A stretch of DNA of 57,949 nucleotides from Prochlorococcus sp. AG-418-G18 (GTDB lineage: Bacteria > Cyanobacteriota > Cyanobacteriia > PCC-6307 > Cyanobiaceae), in the NCBI GenBank assembly GCA_003214215.1, contig QCLX01000007.1:1-57949 (forward strand). The letters are read 5' to 3'. This document shows, one piece after another, positions 1 to 9,268 of this stretch (position 1 is its first letter; each line of letters starts with the position of its first letter). The translations under genes were made by a program, and so were the position numbers. The notes under the pieces were generated by a model. The model ran no database searches and was not told where the DNA came from. It saw only the letters and a list, made by a program, of their open reading frames with translations.

Positions 1-402
1 GATCGTCTGATTAGAGAATTTCCTACTTTTAAGCAGCAACAAGAATTGAATTGGGCATCAATTCAAGCTTTCAGAACTCTTTGTACTAAGGTTACTGATG
101 AGTTGCAGAGAGAATTATCTGAAAGAGAATCAAATGAAGATATCATTCCAGAAGATAAACATATTTCTGATACAGAAATTACTGAAGCTTTAGATGAACT
201 TGAAAGTGTTAATGCCTATTTGTATTCTATTGAGGCATTAATGGAGAGAATATTTGATACAAAAATTTCAAACAATATCGAATCAAAATTTAAAGAAATT
301 GCAAATGAATTAGCCCCAGACCCATTAAATATAGATCGATTAATTTTAAATAGACTATTTCATCAAACCCCAGATTCACCAGATAAGAAAAATATCAATT
401 AG
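1..402 (+). CDS. Conserved hypothetical protein, 5' end outside window
   Basis: The reading frame is open from the first base of the window, so the first methionine-like codon at 46 is probably internal and the gene starts upstream. 133 residues are visible. The chain is acidic and predicted mostly helical, with runs rich in Glu and Asp and no membrane segment or recognisable motif. Its stop lies inside the 3' end of the convergent glgP gene, an 8 bp tail-to-tail overlap. I do not recognise the family and assign no function. Confidence 0.6.
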   Translation, partial: DRLIREFPTFKQQQELNWASIQAFRTLCTKVTDELQRELSERESNEDIIPEDKHISDTEITEALDELESVNAYLYSIEALMERIFDTKISNNIESKFKEIANELAPDPLNIDRLILNRLFHQTPDSPDKKNIN

Positions 403-2941
403 TTAATTCTTCGACATCGCAAGTAATTTCTACCGGCATTGGTGAAACCTTCCAAATAGATTTACAGTACTCTCTAATAGATCTATCTGAAGAAAAATAT
501 CCCGATCTAGCAGTATTTAATAATGCCATTTTATTCCAAGATTTTTTATTATTCCAGCATTCACTGACTACATCCTGTTTATTTAAGTAGTCTTCAAAGT
601 CAGCCATAACAAAAAATGGGTCATGTCCAGTCAAGCTATTTAATAAAGGTTTAAATAATTCTTTATCCCCATTGCTAAAGTGCCCAATTTCGATTAGGCG
701 TATTACCTCTTTCAGCTCTGGACATTGATCAATAAAAGTTTTGGGTGAGTAATTATTATTTTTTAAATCCATAATTTCACTTTCGGTTTTACCAAAAAGA
801 AAGAAATTCTCTTTTTTCACAAGATCTCTTAATTCCACATTAGCTCCATCTAAGGTTCCAATGGTTAAAGCACCATTCATGGCAAACTTCATATTTCCAG
901 TTCCAGATGCTTCTTTTCCAGCAGTTGAAATTTGTTCCGAAAGATCTGTTGCGGGATAGACTATTTCACCAAGCTTAACGTTGTAGTCTGGTAGAAAAAC
1001 AACCCTTAATAAACCATCCATATCTGGGTCAGAATTAACTACTTCAGCTATTCCATTAATGAATCGAATCATTAGCTTTGCCATAAAGTAACCTGGCGCA
1101 GCTTTACCTCCAAATATTATTGTTCTTGGGACTTCATACTTGTTTGTACCATTTTTGATTCTTAGATATTGAGCGATAATTTGTAGGGCATTTAAATGCT
1201 GTCTTTTGTATTGATGAATTCTTTTTACTTGAACATCAAATAAACTTGATGGATCTACAAGTATTCCAGTTTTGGAATGTATAAAACTAGCTAATTTTCT
1301 TTTGCCATTTAATTTAGTTTCCTCAAATTTTTTTAAAAAATTGATGTCATCCTTTTTTTCTTCTAACTTCTTAAGAAGTTCCATATTTGTTATCCAATTA
1401 GGACCAACCTCTTGTTCAAGAAGGTTAGATAATGATGGATTAGATAGGGCAACCCATCTCCTTGGAGTAACTCCATTAGTTACATTTGTAAATTTCTCAG
1501 GCCATAGATCTGCGAATTCTGGAAGAAGTTGTCTTTTTATTAGATCTGAGTGAAGGGCTGCGACGCCATTTATATGATGCGCGCCTATTGTAGCCAAGTG
1601 AGCCATTCGAACTGATTTGGAGCCTTCTTCATCAATTATTGAGAGTTTTTGAAGGATTTTGTCATCCCCAGGATAACGTAGTCTTAATTGTTGTAGGAAT
1701 CTCCAATTAATTTCATAAATAATTTCTAGATGACGAGGAAGAAGATCATTAAATAAATTTAAATCCCATTTCTCTAAAGCTTCTGGCAGTAATGTGTGGT
1801 TGGTATAAGCAACTGAGGAAGTTGTGATGTTCCAAGCTTTATCCCAACCTATTTGATATTGGTCAATAAGGAGTCGCATTAATTCTGCAACTGCTATTGC
1901 AGGATGGGTATCATTCAATTGGACTGTCCAATGCTTAGGGAATTCTGTTATTGGTATTGATCTTTTCTCAAGGCTTCTCAACATATCCTGAAGAGAACAA
2001 CTTACAAAAAAGTGTTGTTGTTTGAGTCTTAATCTTCTACCTTCGTCTGTCCCATCATTTGGATATAGAACTTTTGAAAGAGTTTCGGATGCAACTTTTT
2101 CTTCTACTGCTCCATAGTAATCACCAATATTAAAAGCATAAAAGTCAAAACTTTCTGTTGCATCAGCTCTCCATAATCTCAATCTATCGCATGTATTTAC
2201 CCTATACCCTAAGACTGGAACATCATGAGGGACACCTATTGCATGTTCAGAAGGTATCCATCTTGATCTGTAGTTTCCTTTATCGTCTCTATAACTTTCA
2301 GTTCTACCTCCAAAACCAACAAAACATGATTCATCAGGTTGTGGAAGTTCCCAAGGCCATCCCCCCTTTAGCCATTTGTCAGTAACTTCAACTTGCCAAC
2401 CATCTCTGATTAATTGATTGAATATGCCAAATTCATAGCGAATACCATAACCAACTGCTGGTACTTGTAGAGATGCTAATGATTCCATATAACATGCAGC
2501 GAGTCTGCCAAGACCACCATTACCTAATCCAGGCTCTTCCTCTACTTCGAGAATTGTTGACAAAGATTCAATACCAAATCTTTTTAATGCATCTTCCGCT
2601 TCTTGAGTTATGCCAAGATTGAGGAGGTTATTACTTAATTGAGGACCTATTAAAAATTCTGCCGATAAATAAGCTACAGTTTTTTGTGGTTTTTTTCTTA
2701 TGACCTCTTGGCTGGCTAAGTATCTTGTCATTAGCCTATCTTTAACTGCGTAACTCAAAGCCATATATAAGTCGTGAGGACTCGCAGAGGTTGCTAACTT
2801 TCCAAGAGTGTAGAAAAGATGTGCTGTCATTCCTTGAAAAACAGCATCTGAATCCATACCAGCTTTCTCAGGATCTGAATAGCAGCCTGGTGTAGGCAAG
2901 CGCAGATCAAAAGGTTCGTTAGAATTCATTGTATTAGCCAT
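395..2941 (-). CDS. glgP: Glycogen/starch phosphorylase
   Basis: This enzyme releases glucose-1-phosphate from the non-reducing ends of glycogen using phosphate and pyridoxal phosphate, and so mobilises the carbon reserve at night. The 848-residue length is normal for bacterial GlgP. The glycine-rich block GNGGLGRLAACYMES lies in the N-terminal half. The C-terminal half carries EASGTGNMKFAMNGA, whose lysine (about residue 685) is the PLP Schiff-base site. The start gives MANTMNSNEPFD, followed by a family-like N-terminal region. The gene overlaps the neighbouring unknown gene by 8 bp at its 3' end. It diverges from the antiporter across a 150 bp gap. No other glycogen gene is nearby. Confidence 0.96.
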   Translation of the reverse strand: MANTMNSNEPFDLRLPTPGCYSDPEKAGMDSDAVFQGMTAHLFYTLGKLATSASPHDLYMALSYAVKDRLMTRYLASQEVIRKKPQKTVAYLSAEFLIGPQLSNNLLNLGITQEAEDALKRFGIESLSTILEVEEEPGLGNGGLGRLAACYMESLASLQVPAVGYGIRYEFGIFNQLIRDGWQVEVTDKWLKGGWPWELPQPDESCFVGFGGRTESYRDDKGNYRSRWIPSEHAIGVPHDVPVLGYRVNTCDRLRLWRADATESFDFYAFNIGDYYGAVEEKVASETLSKVLYPNDGTDEGRRLRLKQQHFFVSCSLQDMLRSLEKRSIPITEFPKHWTVQLNDTHPAIAVAELMRLLIDQYQIGWDKAWNITTSSVAYTNHTLLPEALEKWDLNLFNDLLPRHLEIIYEINWRFLQQLRLRYPGDDKILQKLSIIDEEGSKSVRMAHLATIGAHHINGVAALHSDLIKRQLLPEFADLWPEKFTNVTNGVTPRRWVALSNPSLSNLLEQEVGPNWITNMELLKKLEEKKDDINFLKKFEETKLNGKRKLASFIHSKTGILVDPSSLFDVQVKRIHQYKRQHLNALQIIAQYLRIKNGTNKYEVPRTIIFGGKAAPGYFMAKLMIRFINGIAEVVNSDPDMDGLLRVVFLPDYNVKLGEIVYPATDLSEQISTAGKEASGTGNMKFAMNGALTIGTLDGANVELRDLVKKENFFLFGKTESEIMDLKNNNYSPKTFIDQCPELKEVIRLIEIGHFSNGDKELFKPLLNSLTGHDPFFVMADFEDYLNKQDVVSECWNNKKSWNKMALLNTARSGYFSSDRSIREYCKSIWKVSPMPVEITCDVEELTN

Positions 2942-3048
2942 ATATCAGACAATAGCCAGTTTTAGGAAAATTTCTTTGTTGTAACTTCAGATCCACACTT
3001 GTTGAGTATTTTTGCTTTTTTCTTACATATTTCTTAAAGTGGGCCCTC

Positions 3049-3083
3049 AATAAACTATCTTCCAATTAGGTAGTTTATTTTTT
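3049..3083 (+). terminator. Terminator-like hairpin in the leader of the antiporter gene
   Basis: AATAAACTATCT (3049-3060) can pair with AGGTAGTTTATT (3068-3079), giving 12 consecutive pairs including one G-U, with a 7-base loop. A T run continues to 3083. It has the form of an intrinsic terminator on the plus strand but ends only 8 bases before the antiporter ATG at 3092, with no plus-strand gene between it and the divergent glgP start. It could be an attenuator or the end of a short RNA. The pairing is seen directly; the function is inference. Confidence 0.5.
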
Positions 3084-3091
3084 ACACTTAA

Positions 3092-4459
3092 ATGTACTCT
3101 TTACTTGCTGAATTAAGTGCACATGATTTAGAAGTTGCTGAAACGTTGATCGGAGTTATAAGGTTTTTATTGATCTTTTTAGCAGCAAGAGCATTAGCAG
3201 AAGTATTAGTAAGACTAAGTTTGCCAACGATTGTAGGTGAACTCCTTGCAGGGGTTGTAATTGGAGCATCAGGATTCCATTTATTGATACCTCCCTCAGC
3301 TGGAACTGAACTAAATGAGGGACTTGTAAATGTTATTAGTTCATTAGCGTCAATCCCCCCAGAAGCAGTCCCAGATGTTTATTTCGAAAGCTTTCCCTCG
3401 CTCCAAGCTGTAGCAACACTTGGTTTATATGCACTTTTATTTTTAACAGGATTAGAAAGTGAGTTAGAAGAATTGGTAGCTGTCGGTGCTCAGGCTTTTA
3501 CTGTTGCTATGGCTGGCGTAATTTTACCGTTTGCCTTTGGAACTCTTGGATTAATGTTTATTTTCCAAGTAGATCTAATTCCAGCAGTGTTTGCTGGAGC
3601 ATCTATGACAGCCACAAGTATAGGAATTACTGCAAGTGTTTTCGGTGAATTGGGATATTTGAAAACTAGAGAAGGACAGATTGTTATTGGTGCAGCAGTC
3701 TTAGACGATATTTTGGGAATTGTTATTCTGGCAGTTGTAGTCGCCCTTGCTGCCGGAGGCACTTTAGAAATTGCTCCTATTGTTAAATTAGTTGCAGCTG
3801 CTGTAGTATTTGTTATTGCTGCTATTGCATTAAGTAGAACTGCTGCTCCGGGTTTTGATTGGTTATTAGATAGATTAAAGGCTCCTGGAGCCGTAGTGGT
3901 AGCCTCTTTTGTGATACTTGTATTGTGTTGTTTCGTGGCAACAGCCATTGGACTGGAAGCAGCTTTAGGGGCTTTTGCAGCTGGATTGATCCTTAGTAGT
4001 TCTAAAAATAATCATGCAATACAACAATCTGTTTTACCTTTAGTTTCCTTATTTGCAACTATTTTCTTTGTTTTAGTTGGAGCTGGAATGGATTTATCAG
4101 TTATTAATCCACTTGATCCAACAAGCAGATCAGCTCTTGTAGTTGCAGGATTTTTATTAGTTGTTGCGATTATTGGAAAAATTGCAGCTGGATGGGTATT
4201 TTCTAGTGATAAACCTACAAATAGATTAGTTGTAGGCTTGGGTATGATGCCCAGAGGAGAGGTTGGTTTAATTTTCCTTGGGCTAGGAACAAGCGCTAAG
4301 TTATTAACTCCTTCTCTTGAAGCAGCTATTTTATTAATGGTTATAGGAACTACATTTCTTGCACCTGTTCTCTTAAGAATCGTTCTAAAAGATAAGCCCC
4401 CAAATGATGGCAATAAAATTTCAGATGATGTTGCAGCTGATCCTGTGGGTCTTCTTTAG
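3092..4459 (+). CDS. CPA2-family Na+/H+ (or K+/H+) antiporter, NapA-like
   Basis: This is a polytopic inner-membrane exchanger that swaps a monovalent cation for protons. About twelve hydrophobic segments span the 455 residues. The paired aspartates of the CPA2 family are seen in VLDDILGIVIL (about D205-D206), in the middle of a helix where cation and proton bind. GMMPRGEVGLIFLGLG near residue 390 is another conserved CPA motif. There is no C-terminal TrkA-N or USP domain; the tail is a short polar stretch. The ion specificity cannot be read from sequence. A terminator-like hairpin lies in the leader. Codon composition gives long antisense open frames, which I judge spurious. Confidence 0.88.
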   Translation: MYSLLAELSAHDLEVAETLIGVIRFLLIFLAARALAEVLVRLSLPTIVGELLAGVVIGASGFHLLIPPSAGTELNEGLVNVISSLASIPPEAVPDVYFESFPSLQAVATLGLYALLFLTGLESELEELVAVGAQAFTVAMAGVILPFAFGTLGLMFIFQVDLIPAVFAGASMTATSIGITASVFGELGYLKTREGQIVIGAAVLDDILGIVILAVVVALAAGGTLEIAPIVKLVAAAVVFVIAAIALSRTAAPGFDWLLDRLKAPGAVVVASFVILVLCCFVATAIGLEAALGAFAAGLILSSSKNNHAIQQSVLPLVSLFATIFFVLVGAGMDLSVINPLDPTSRSALVVAGFLLVVAIIGKIAAGWVFSSDKPTNRLVVGLGMMPRGEVGLIFLGLGTSAKLLTPSLEAAILLMVIGTTFLAPVLLRIVLKDKPPNDGNKISDDVAADPVGLL

Positions 4460-4504
4460 GAAATAAGTTTATTAGAATCAAAAAAACAAAAAGATTTTTA
4501 ATAA

Positions 4505-5404
4505 ATGGAAAAATCAGTTCTGATAGATGGTGATGTAAATTATGGCTGGAATTTTTTAAATTACCCAATACATACTGTTTCAGCTAATCCTGAACAAACA
4601 TCAAAAGAATACGCAATTTTATTAATTCATGGTTTCGGTGCTTCTACGGATCATTGGAGATTTAATATCCCTGTTTTGAGTAAAAAATATGAAGTCCATG
4701 CTATGGATTTACTTGGTTTTGGAAAAAGTCCTAAGCCTCAAGACGTCGAATACTCAGGATCTTTATGGAAAGATCAGGTTGTCGCTTATGTAAAAGAGAA
4801 AATAAAAAAACCTACAATTGTAGTTGGAAATTCATTAGGTGGTTATGCCGCATTAGCAGCTGGTGCAGAATTAAATGAGCTAAACGCAGGAGTGATCTTA
4901 CTTAATGCTGCTGGATATTTTAGTGAAGAAAAAACTATCAAAAAGAATATGTTGCAAACTTCAATTGAAACAGTTGCCGGCATTTTTTTGAAAAATATTG
5001 TTCTTCAACGTTTGATTTTTGAGAATATGAGAAATCCAAAAAATATTAAAAAAACTTTGAATCAAGTTTATGTTGATAAAAAAAATGTTGATGATTTTTT
5101 AGTTGAGTCAATAAGGAAGCCTTCTCTAGATTTCGGAGCTTTTAATGTTTTTAGAAGTGTATTTAACCCATCAGGTCCTCAGGGATTGCCGTTGGATAAG
5201 CTATTCGCAAAACTAAATGCACCATTACTACTTCTTTGGGGAGGGAAAGATCCATGGATGAATACTCCAAAAAAAAGAAATCTATACAAAAAATTTACAC
5301 CAAAGAATACAAAAGAAATTATTCTTGATGCAGGACATTGTCCTCATGATGAGATACCTGAATTAGTTAATCAGCATATTTTGGATTGGGTTGATTCTCT
5401 TTAA
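4505..5404 (+). CDS. Alpha/beta hydrolase family protein
   Basis: A 299-residue cytosolic alpha/beta-hydrolase fold enzyme. The oxyanion region LLIHGFGASTDHW is near residue 40. The nucleophile elbow is VVGNSLGGYAAL, with Ser about 110. The probable acid lies in GGKDPW and the catalytic histidine in DAGHCPHDE near the C-terminus. The triad therefore looks intact and the protein is likely active, but the substrate is unknown; relatives include esterases, haloalkane dehalogenases and C-C hydrolases. It starts 45 bp after the antiporter and ends 9 bp before the epimerase gene, so it probably heads a three-gene transcript with the epimerase and the DUF1537 kinase. Confidence 0.85.
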   Translation: MEKSVLIDGDVNYGWNFLNYPIHTVSANPEQTSKEYAILLIHGFGASTDHWRFNIPVLSKKYEVHAMDLLGFGKSPKPQDVEYSGSLWKDQVVAYVKEKIKKPTIVVGNSLGGYAALAAGAELNELNAGVILLNAAGYFSEEKTIKKNMLQTSIETVAGIFLKNIVLQRLIFENMRNPKNIKKTLNQVYVDKKNVDDFLVESIRKPSLDFGAFNVFRSVFNPSGPQGLPLDKLFAKLNAPLLLLWGGKDPWMNTPKKRNLYKKFTPKNTKEIILDAGHCPHDEIPELVNQHILDWVDSL

Positions 5405-5413
5405 GTAATAATC

Positions 5414-6268
5414 GTGAAACTTGAATTATCTAATAGGGACCAAGGAATTTTTGTCTTTCAATTAGATAAAAATAATTACATTAAATTTTGCCCTGAAAGA
5501 GGAGGCGTTATTACAAATTGGGTTTCGGATAGTTATGAAATACTTTATTTCGATGAAAAAAGATTTATGGACAAGACAAAAAGTATTAGGGGAGGCATTC
5601 CAATCTTGTTTCCAATTTGTGGAAATCTTAATACCCGTAGTTCAGTATTTGGAAATGATTATTTGCAATTACCACAACATGGTTTCGCTAGGGATTTGCA
5701 ATGGCAATACTCCTTCAATGAAAATGAAAAATTTTTATGCTTATTCTTAAATGCATCTGAAAAAACCAAAAAATATTATCCTTTCGATTTCGAACTAAAA
5801 ATAGAAGTTACCTTAAAAATTAACTGTTTAGAATTTGAAATTACAATCTATAACAAAACAGACTTTGCTATGCCTATAAATTTTGGTTTGCATCCTTATT
5901 TTAACGTGTCAGATTTCAAGAATTTAGAGTTTGTTGATAATCCACTTAATTGTCAGGATCAAGAAAGAAATACTATAAGTAATACTTTGGATGAATTAAA
6001 CAAAATTAATTTAGGAGTTGATCTACTTATGTATACTTCCGGTAGAAGCTCTTTTCGAGATAAAATTTTTAAAAGAGAGGTAACTTTAAATCATCCATAT
6101 CCTTTTGATTTAGGCGTTATTTGGAGTGATCCTCCAAGAAGAATGATATGTCTCGAACCGTGGACTAGTCCCCGAAATTCTTTTATTGATGGTTTTAGAA
6201 ATATTATGATTCCTTCAAATGATAGTAAAAGGTTAAATGCCTCAATACAAATAAAATCTCTTAAGTAA
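5414..6268 (+). CDS. Aldose 1-epimerase / hexose-6-phosphate mutarotase family protein
   Basis: A galactose-mutarotase-fold protein of 284 residues, predicted to interconvert alpha and beta anomers of a sugar or sugar phosphate. The conserved histidines are seen in QHGFARDLQW and FGLHPYFNVS, and the candidate general-base glutamate is in CLEPWTSPRNSF. It starts with GTG at 5414, nine bases after the hydrolase stop and in the position expected for the N-terminal strand; no upstream ATG fits. The family cannot be split by eye into aldose 1-epimerase and glucose-6-phosphate epimerase types. It lies between a hydrolase and a sugar-acid kinase-like gene. Confidence 0.82.
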   Translation: MKLELSNRDQGIFVFQLDKNNYIKFCPERGGVITNWVSDSYEILYFDEKRFMDKTKSIRGGIPILFPICGNLNTRSSVFGNDYLQLPQHGFARDLQWQYSFNENEKFLCLFLNASEKTKKYYPFDFELKIEVTLKINCLEFEITIYNKTDFAMPINFGLHPYFNVSDFKNLEFVDNPLNCQDQERNTISNTLDELNKINLGVDLLMYTSGRSSFRDKIFKREVTLNHPYPFDLGVIWSDPPRRMICLEPWTSPRNSFIDGFRNIMIPSNDSKRLNASIQIKSLK

Positions 6269-6278
6269 TTATGCAGTA

Positions 6279-7631
6279 ATGATGAAATTTGTCGTAATAG
6301 ATGATGATCCCACAGGCTCTCAAACTGTTCACGATTGCTTATTACTGCTTAAGTGGGACTGCTCAACTCTAGTCAAAGGTTTTGAATCTAAATCTAATTT
6401 ATTTTTTATTTTGGCTAATACAAGGTCACTATCTGAGGATGATGCGAAATTAACAATAAAGGAAATTTGCAAAAATCTTAAGACTGTAATTGCTTCTCAA
6501 GCCTATGAAGAAAAAATTATTTTTATAAGTAGAGGAGACTCTACTCTTCGAGGACATAACTTTTTAGAGCCAATTGCTCTAAATAGTTTCTTAGGTCCTT
6601 TTGATGCTACTTTTCATATTCCAGCTTTCATTGAGGGTAAAAGATTAACAATTAATGGTTCACACTTTGTGGATAACATTCCTATTGATCAAACAATTTT
6701 TGCAAGAGATAAAATTTTTGGATATGAGACAAGTAATGTCAAGAATCTTTTATTTCAGCAGAGTAAATCTCAAATAAATTTTGAAGATATTCAAAATCTT
6801 TTATTGTCAGACATCGAAATGCTAAATGATGAAGAAAATAATATTGTTTTTAAAACACTAAAGAACTTGAAGAATAATAAACATGTAGTTGTAGATGTAA
6901 AAAATTATTCTCAACTAAAAAAATTTTCTTTAGTAATTAAAAAATTAATTAAACACAAAAAATTCCTTTTTCGAACTGCAGCAAGTTTTATAAGTTCAAT
7001 TTCCGAGAAAAAAAGTGTCTCTCAGTGTGAAATATTTTTCTCTAATTTAAGAATAAGAAATAAAGAAAAGAGTTTTCTTCCAGGACTGATAATTGTTGGA
7101 TCTTATGTAGAACTTTCAACAATACAATTGAACAATTTATTAGAGATAAGTAGTTGTAATCCAGTAGAAATAGATGTTTTTGAATTCTTTAAAATTACTT
7201 CATCAGATAATAATCAGATTCGAAGGAATTTGTTTAAAAATAAATTTTTGAAAGAAATTAGATTTTCTTTTGAGCAAGGGAAAACTCCTGTTTTGTTTAC
7301 TTCAAGAAAATTTATGTCTTTAGATTCTTCTGAACTATTTGATTTTTATAATTTACTTGCTTGTTTTATTGCTGAATTGGTCGCAGATTTGAAGTATGAA
7401 ATAGGATATTTGATTTCAAAAGGTGGAATAACAACAAATTTGATTCTCAGTAAGGGACTTAATGCAGATTATGTTTATCTCGAAGGACAGATTTTAACAG
7501 GCATTTCAGTGGTAACTTACAACCTAAAAAATGGCGAAAAACTTCCCATTGTTACTCATCCTGGAAACATTGGCACTAAAGATTCACTGGTTAATATTTG
7601 GAAAGTTTTTGAAAATAAAAATAATTTTTAA
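6279..7631 (+). CDS. Four-carbon acid sugar kinase family protein (DUF1537/OtnK-like)
   Basis: A member of the family now known to include kinases for erythronate, threonate and related four-carbon acid sugars. The N-terminal signature VIDDDPTGSQTVHD is near residues 6-19, with ISRGDSTLRGHN following near residue 88. The C-terminal nucleotide-binding part carries SKGGITTNLIL, EGQILTGISVV and VTHPGNIGTKDSL. Length is 450 residues, normal for the family. Two adjacent ATG codons (6279, 6282) are possible starts. The usual partners of such kinases (aldolase or PdxA-like dehydrogenase) are absent here. The gene ends 2 bp from the convergent icd stop. Family placement is fairly sure; the substrate is unknown. 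Confidence 0.82.
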   Translation: MMKFVVIDDDPTGSQTVHDCLLLLKWDCSTLVKGFESKSNLFFILANTRSLSEDDAKLTIKEICKNLKTVIASQAYEEKIIFISRGDSTLRGHNFLEPIALNSFLGPFDATFHIPAFIEGKRLTINGSHFVDNIPIDQTIFARDKIFGYETSNVKNLLFQQSKSQINFEDIQNLLLSDIEMLNDEENNIVFKTLKNLKNNKHVVVDVKNYSQLKKFSLVIKKLIKHKKFLFRTAASFISSISEKKSVSQCEIFFSNLRIRNKEKSFLPGLIIVGSYVELSTIQLNNLLEISSCNPVEIDVFEFFKITSSDNNQIRRNLFKNKFLKEIRFSFEQGKTPVLFTSRKFMSLDSSELFDFYNLLACFIAELVADLKYEIGYLISKGGITTNLILSKGLNADYVYLEGQILTGISVVTYNLKNGEKLPIVTHPGNIGTKDSLVNIWKVFENKNNF

Positions 7632-7633
7632 AA

Positions 7634-9058
7634 TTAGAAATTTGAGATAATTTCTTCAGCAAAACTGCTACAGGATAAGGGTTCTACTTTCGGTTCCATT
7701 AAACGTGCTAGATCATAGGTGACTTTTTTTTGCTCTATTGCCTTACTTAAACCATTAGTAATTAATTTTGCTGCTTCTTTCCAACCAAAATATTCAAGCA
7801 TCATTACACCACTAAGAATAACTGAGCCCGGATTAATTTTATTTAATCCTGCATGTTTTGGCGCAGTACCGTGCGTAGCTTCGAAAATTGCTGCATTATC
7901 TCCAATATTTGCACCAGGAGCCATACCTAAGCCACCAACAATTGCAGCAGCAGCATCAGAAACATAGTCTCCATTTAGGTTTAGTGTTGCAAGAATTGAA
8001 TATTCTTGAGGTCTTGTTTGAATTTGTTGAAATATACTGTCAGCTATCCGATCATCAACAAGAATAAGTTCTTTCCATTTTCCATCTCCGTGAGAATTTG
8101 ATATTGATGCAATAACTTCTTGAATTTCTTCGCAAATAAATGCTTTTTTGTTATTTGTAAGCTTGTCAAAACCTGGTTCGATTTTTCTAGCATTATTTTC
8201 AATTGTAATTTCTGGATTCTTTTGAATATTGTCTAAAATCCAGCTTTCTCTTTCTGTAATGCAATCTTCTCTAAATTCATTGACTGCTAATTCATATCCC
8301 CAATCTCTAAATGCACCTTCGGTATATTTCATAATATTCCCTTTATGTACAAGAGTCACATGCCTTTTATCTCCTGATAATCTTTTGGCATGTTCAATAG
8401 CCTTTCTAATATGCCTTTGGCTACCAGATTTACTAACTGGTTTTATTCCAATTCCTGATCCATTTGGTATGGATCTATTTTTTAAATTTTTACTATTTGG
8501 TATAACAACGTTATTTAAGTGATTAATTAATTCAAGACAATTATTATCTTCTGCTTCCCATTCTATTCCCATGTAGATATCCTCAGTATTTTCTCTATAA
8601 ACAATAACGTCTAAATTTTGGGGATTTTTATGAGGGCTTGGAGTCCCTGAATAATATTTGCATGGTCTAACACAGCTATATAAGTCAAAGATTTGTCTTA
8701 ATGCAACATTAAGAGATCTAATACCTCCCCCAATGGGAGTCGTTAAAGGACCTTTGATGGCTACACCGAAGTGTCTGATTGCTTCAATAGTATCTTGTGG
8801 GAGATAGTTATATGTTCCATAAATTTCACAAGCTTCATCGCCTGCATAAACTTTAAACCAATTAATTTTTCTTTCATCTCCATAGCTTTTTTTAATCGCT
8901 GAATCAAGAACGATTTGAGTAGCTGGCCAGATATCAACCCCAGTACCATCTCCTCTGATAAAAGGGACAATGGGATTATTAGGAACATTAGGTTTGCCTT
9001 GACTAAAAGTTATTATCTCGCCTTCATTGGGTAAAGTTAATTTTTCAAAATTTGGCAT
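7634..9058 (-). CDS. icd: NADP-dependent isocitrate dehydrogenase
   Basis: This enzyme oxidatively decarboxylates isocitrate to 2-oxoglutarate, which is the carbon skeleton for ammonium assimilation and the nitrogen-status signal in cyanobacteria. At 474 residues it matches cyanobacterial dimeric IDH. Visible motifs include KGPLTTPIGGG, YRENTEDIYMGIEW (substrate site), GSGIGIKPVSKSGSQRHIR, LNGDYVSDAAAAIVGG (metal aspartates) and FEATHGTAPKHAG (cofactor site). ATG at 9058 gives MPNFEKLTLP. It converges on the DUF1537 kinase with 2 bp between stops. The 210 bp upstream region, shared with a divergent unknown gene, shows no clear GTA-N8-TAC NtcA site. Confidence 0.96.
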   Translation of the reverse strand: MPNFEKLTLPNEGEIITFSQGKPNVPNNPIVPFIRGDGTGVDIWPATQIVLDSAIKKSYGDERKINWFKVYAGDEACEIYGTYNYLPQDTIEAIRHFGVAIKGPLTTPIGGGIRSLNVALRQIFDLYSCVRPCKYYSGTPSPHKNPQNLDVIVYRENTEDIYMGIEWEAEDNNCLELINHLNNVVIPNSKNLKNRSIPNGSGIGIKPVSKSGSQRHIRKAIEHAKRLSGDKRHVTLVHKGNIMKYTEGAFRDWGYELAVNEFREDCITERESWILDNIQKNPEITIENNARKIEPGFDKLTNNKKAFICEEIQEVIASISNSHGDGKWKELILVDDRIADSIFQQIQTRPQEYSILATLNLNGDYVSDAAAAIVGGLGMAPGANIGDNAAIFEATHGTAPKHAGLNKINPGSVILSGVMMLEYFGWKEAAKLITNGLSKAIEQKKVTYDLARLMEPKVEPLSCSSFAEEIISNF

Positions 9059-9268
9059 AGCATTGAATTAATAAAAGATAACTCATTGAATTTCTTCGTA
9101 TTGTAATTTGCGATGAGTTAGTTTCTTTAAAAGCTAGAAATTTATTATTCAAATGTGAATAGAGAATACTTTATTAATCAGCATTTCAACATCTTTATTA
9201 AAAGAAAAAGTAGTTAATAAGCAACTTAAAGCAAATTATGTCATTTTTCGAAAAATACTCAGCTTTTT

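Noticed and set aside
3490-4413. Two long minus-strand open frames opposite the antiporter
   Set aside because: They are rich in Ala, Thr and Pro with no motif, which is what antisense reading of a hydrophobic membrane protein gives.
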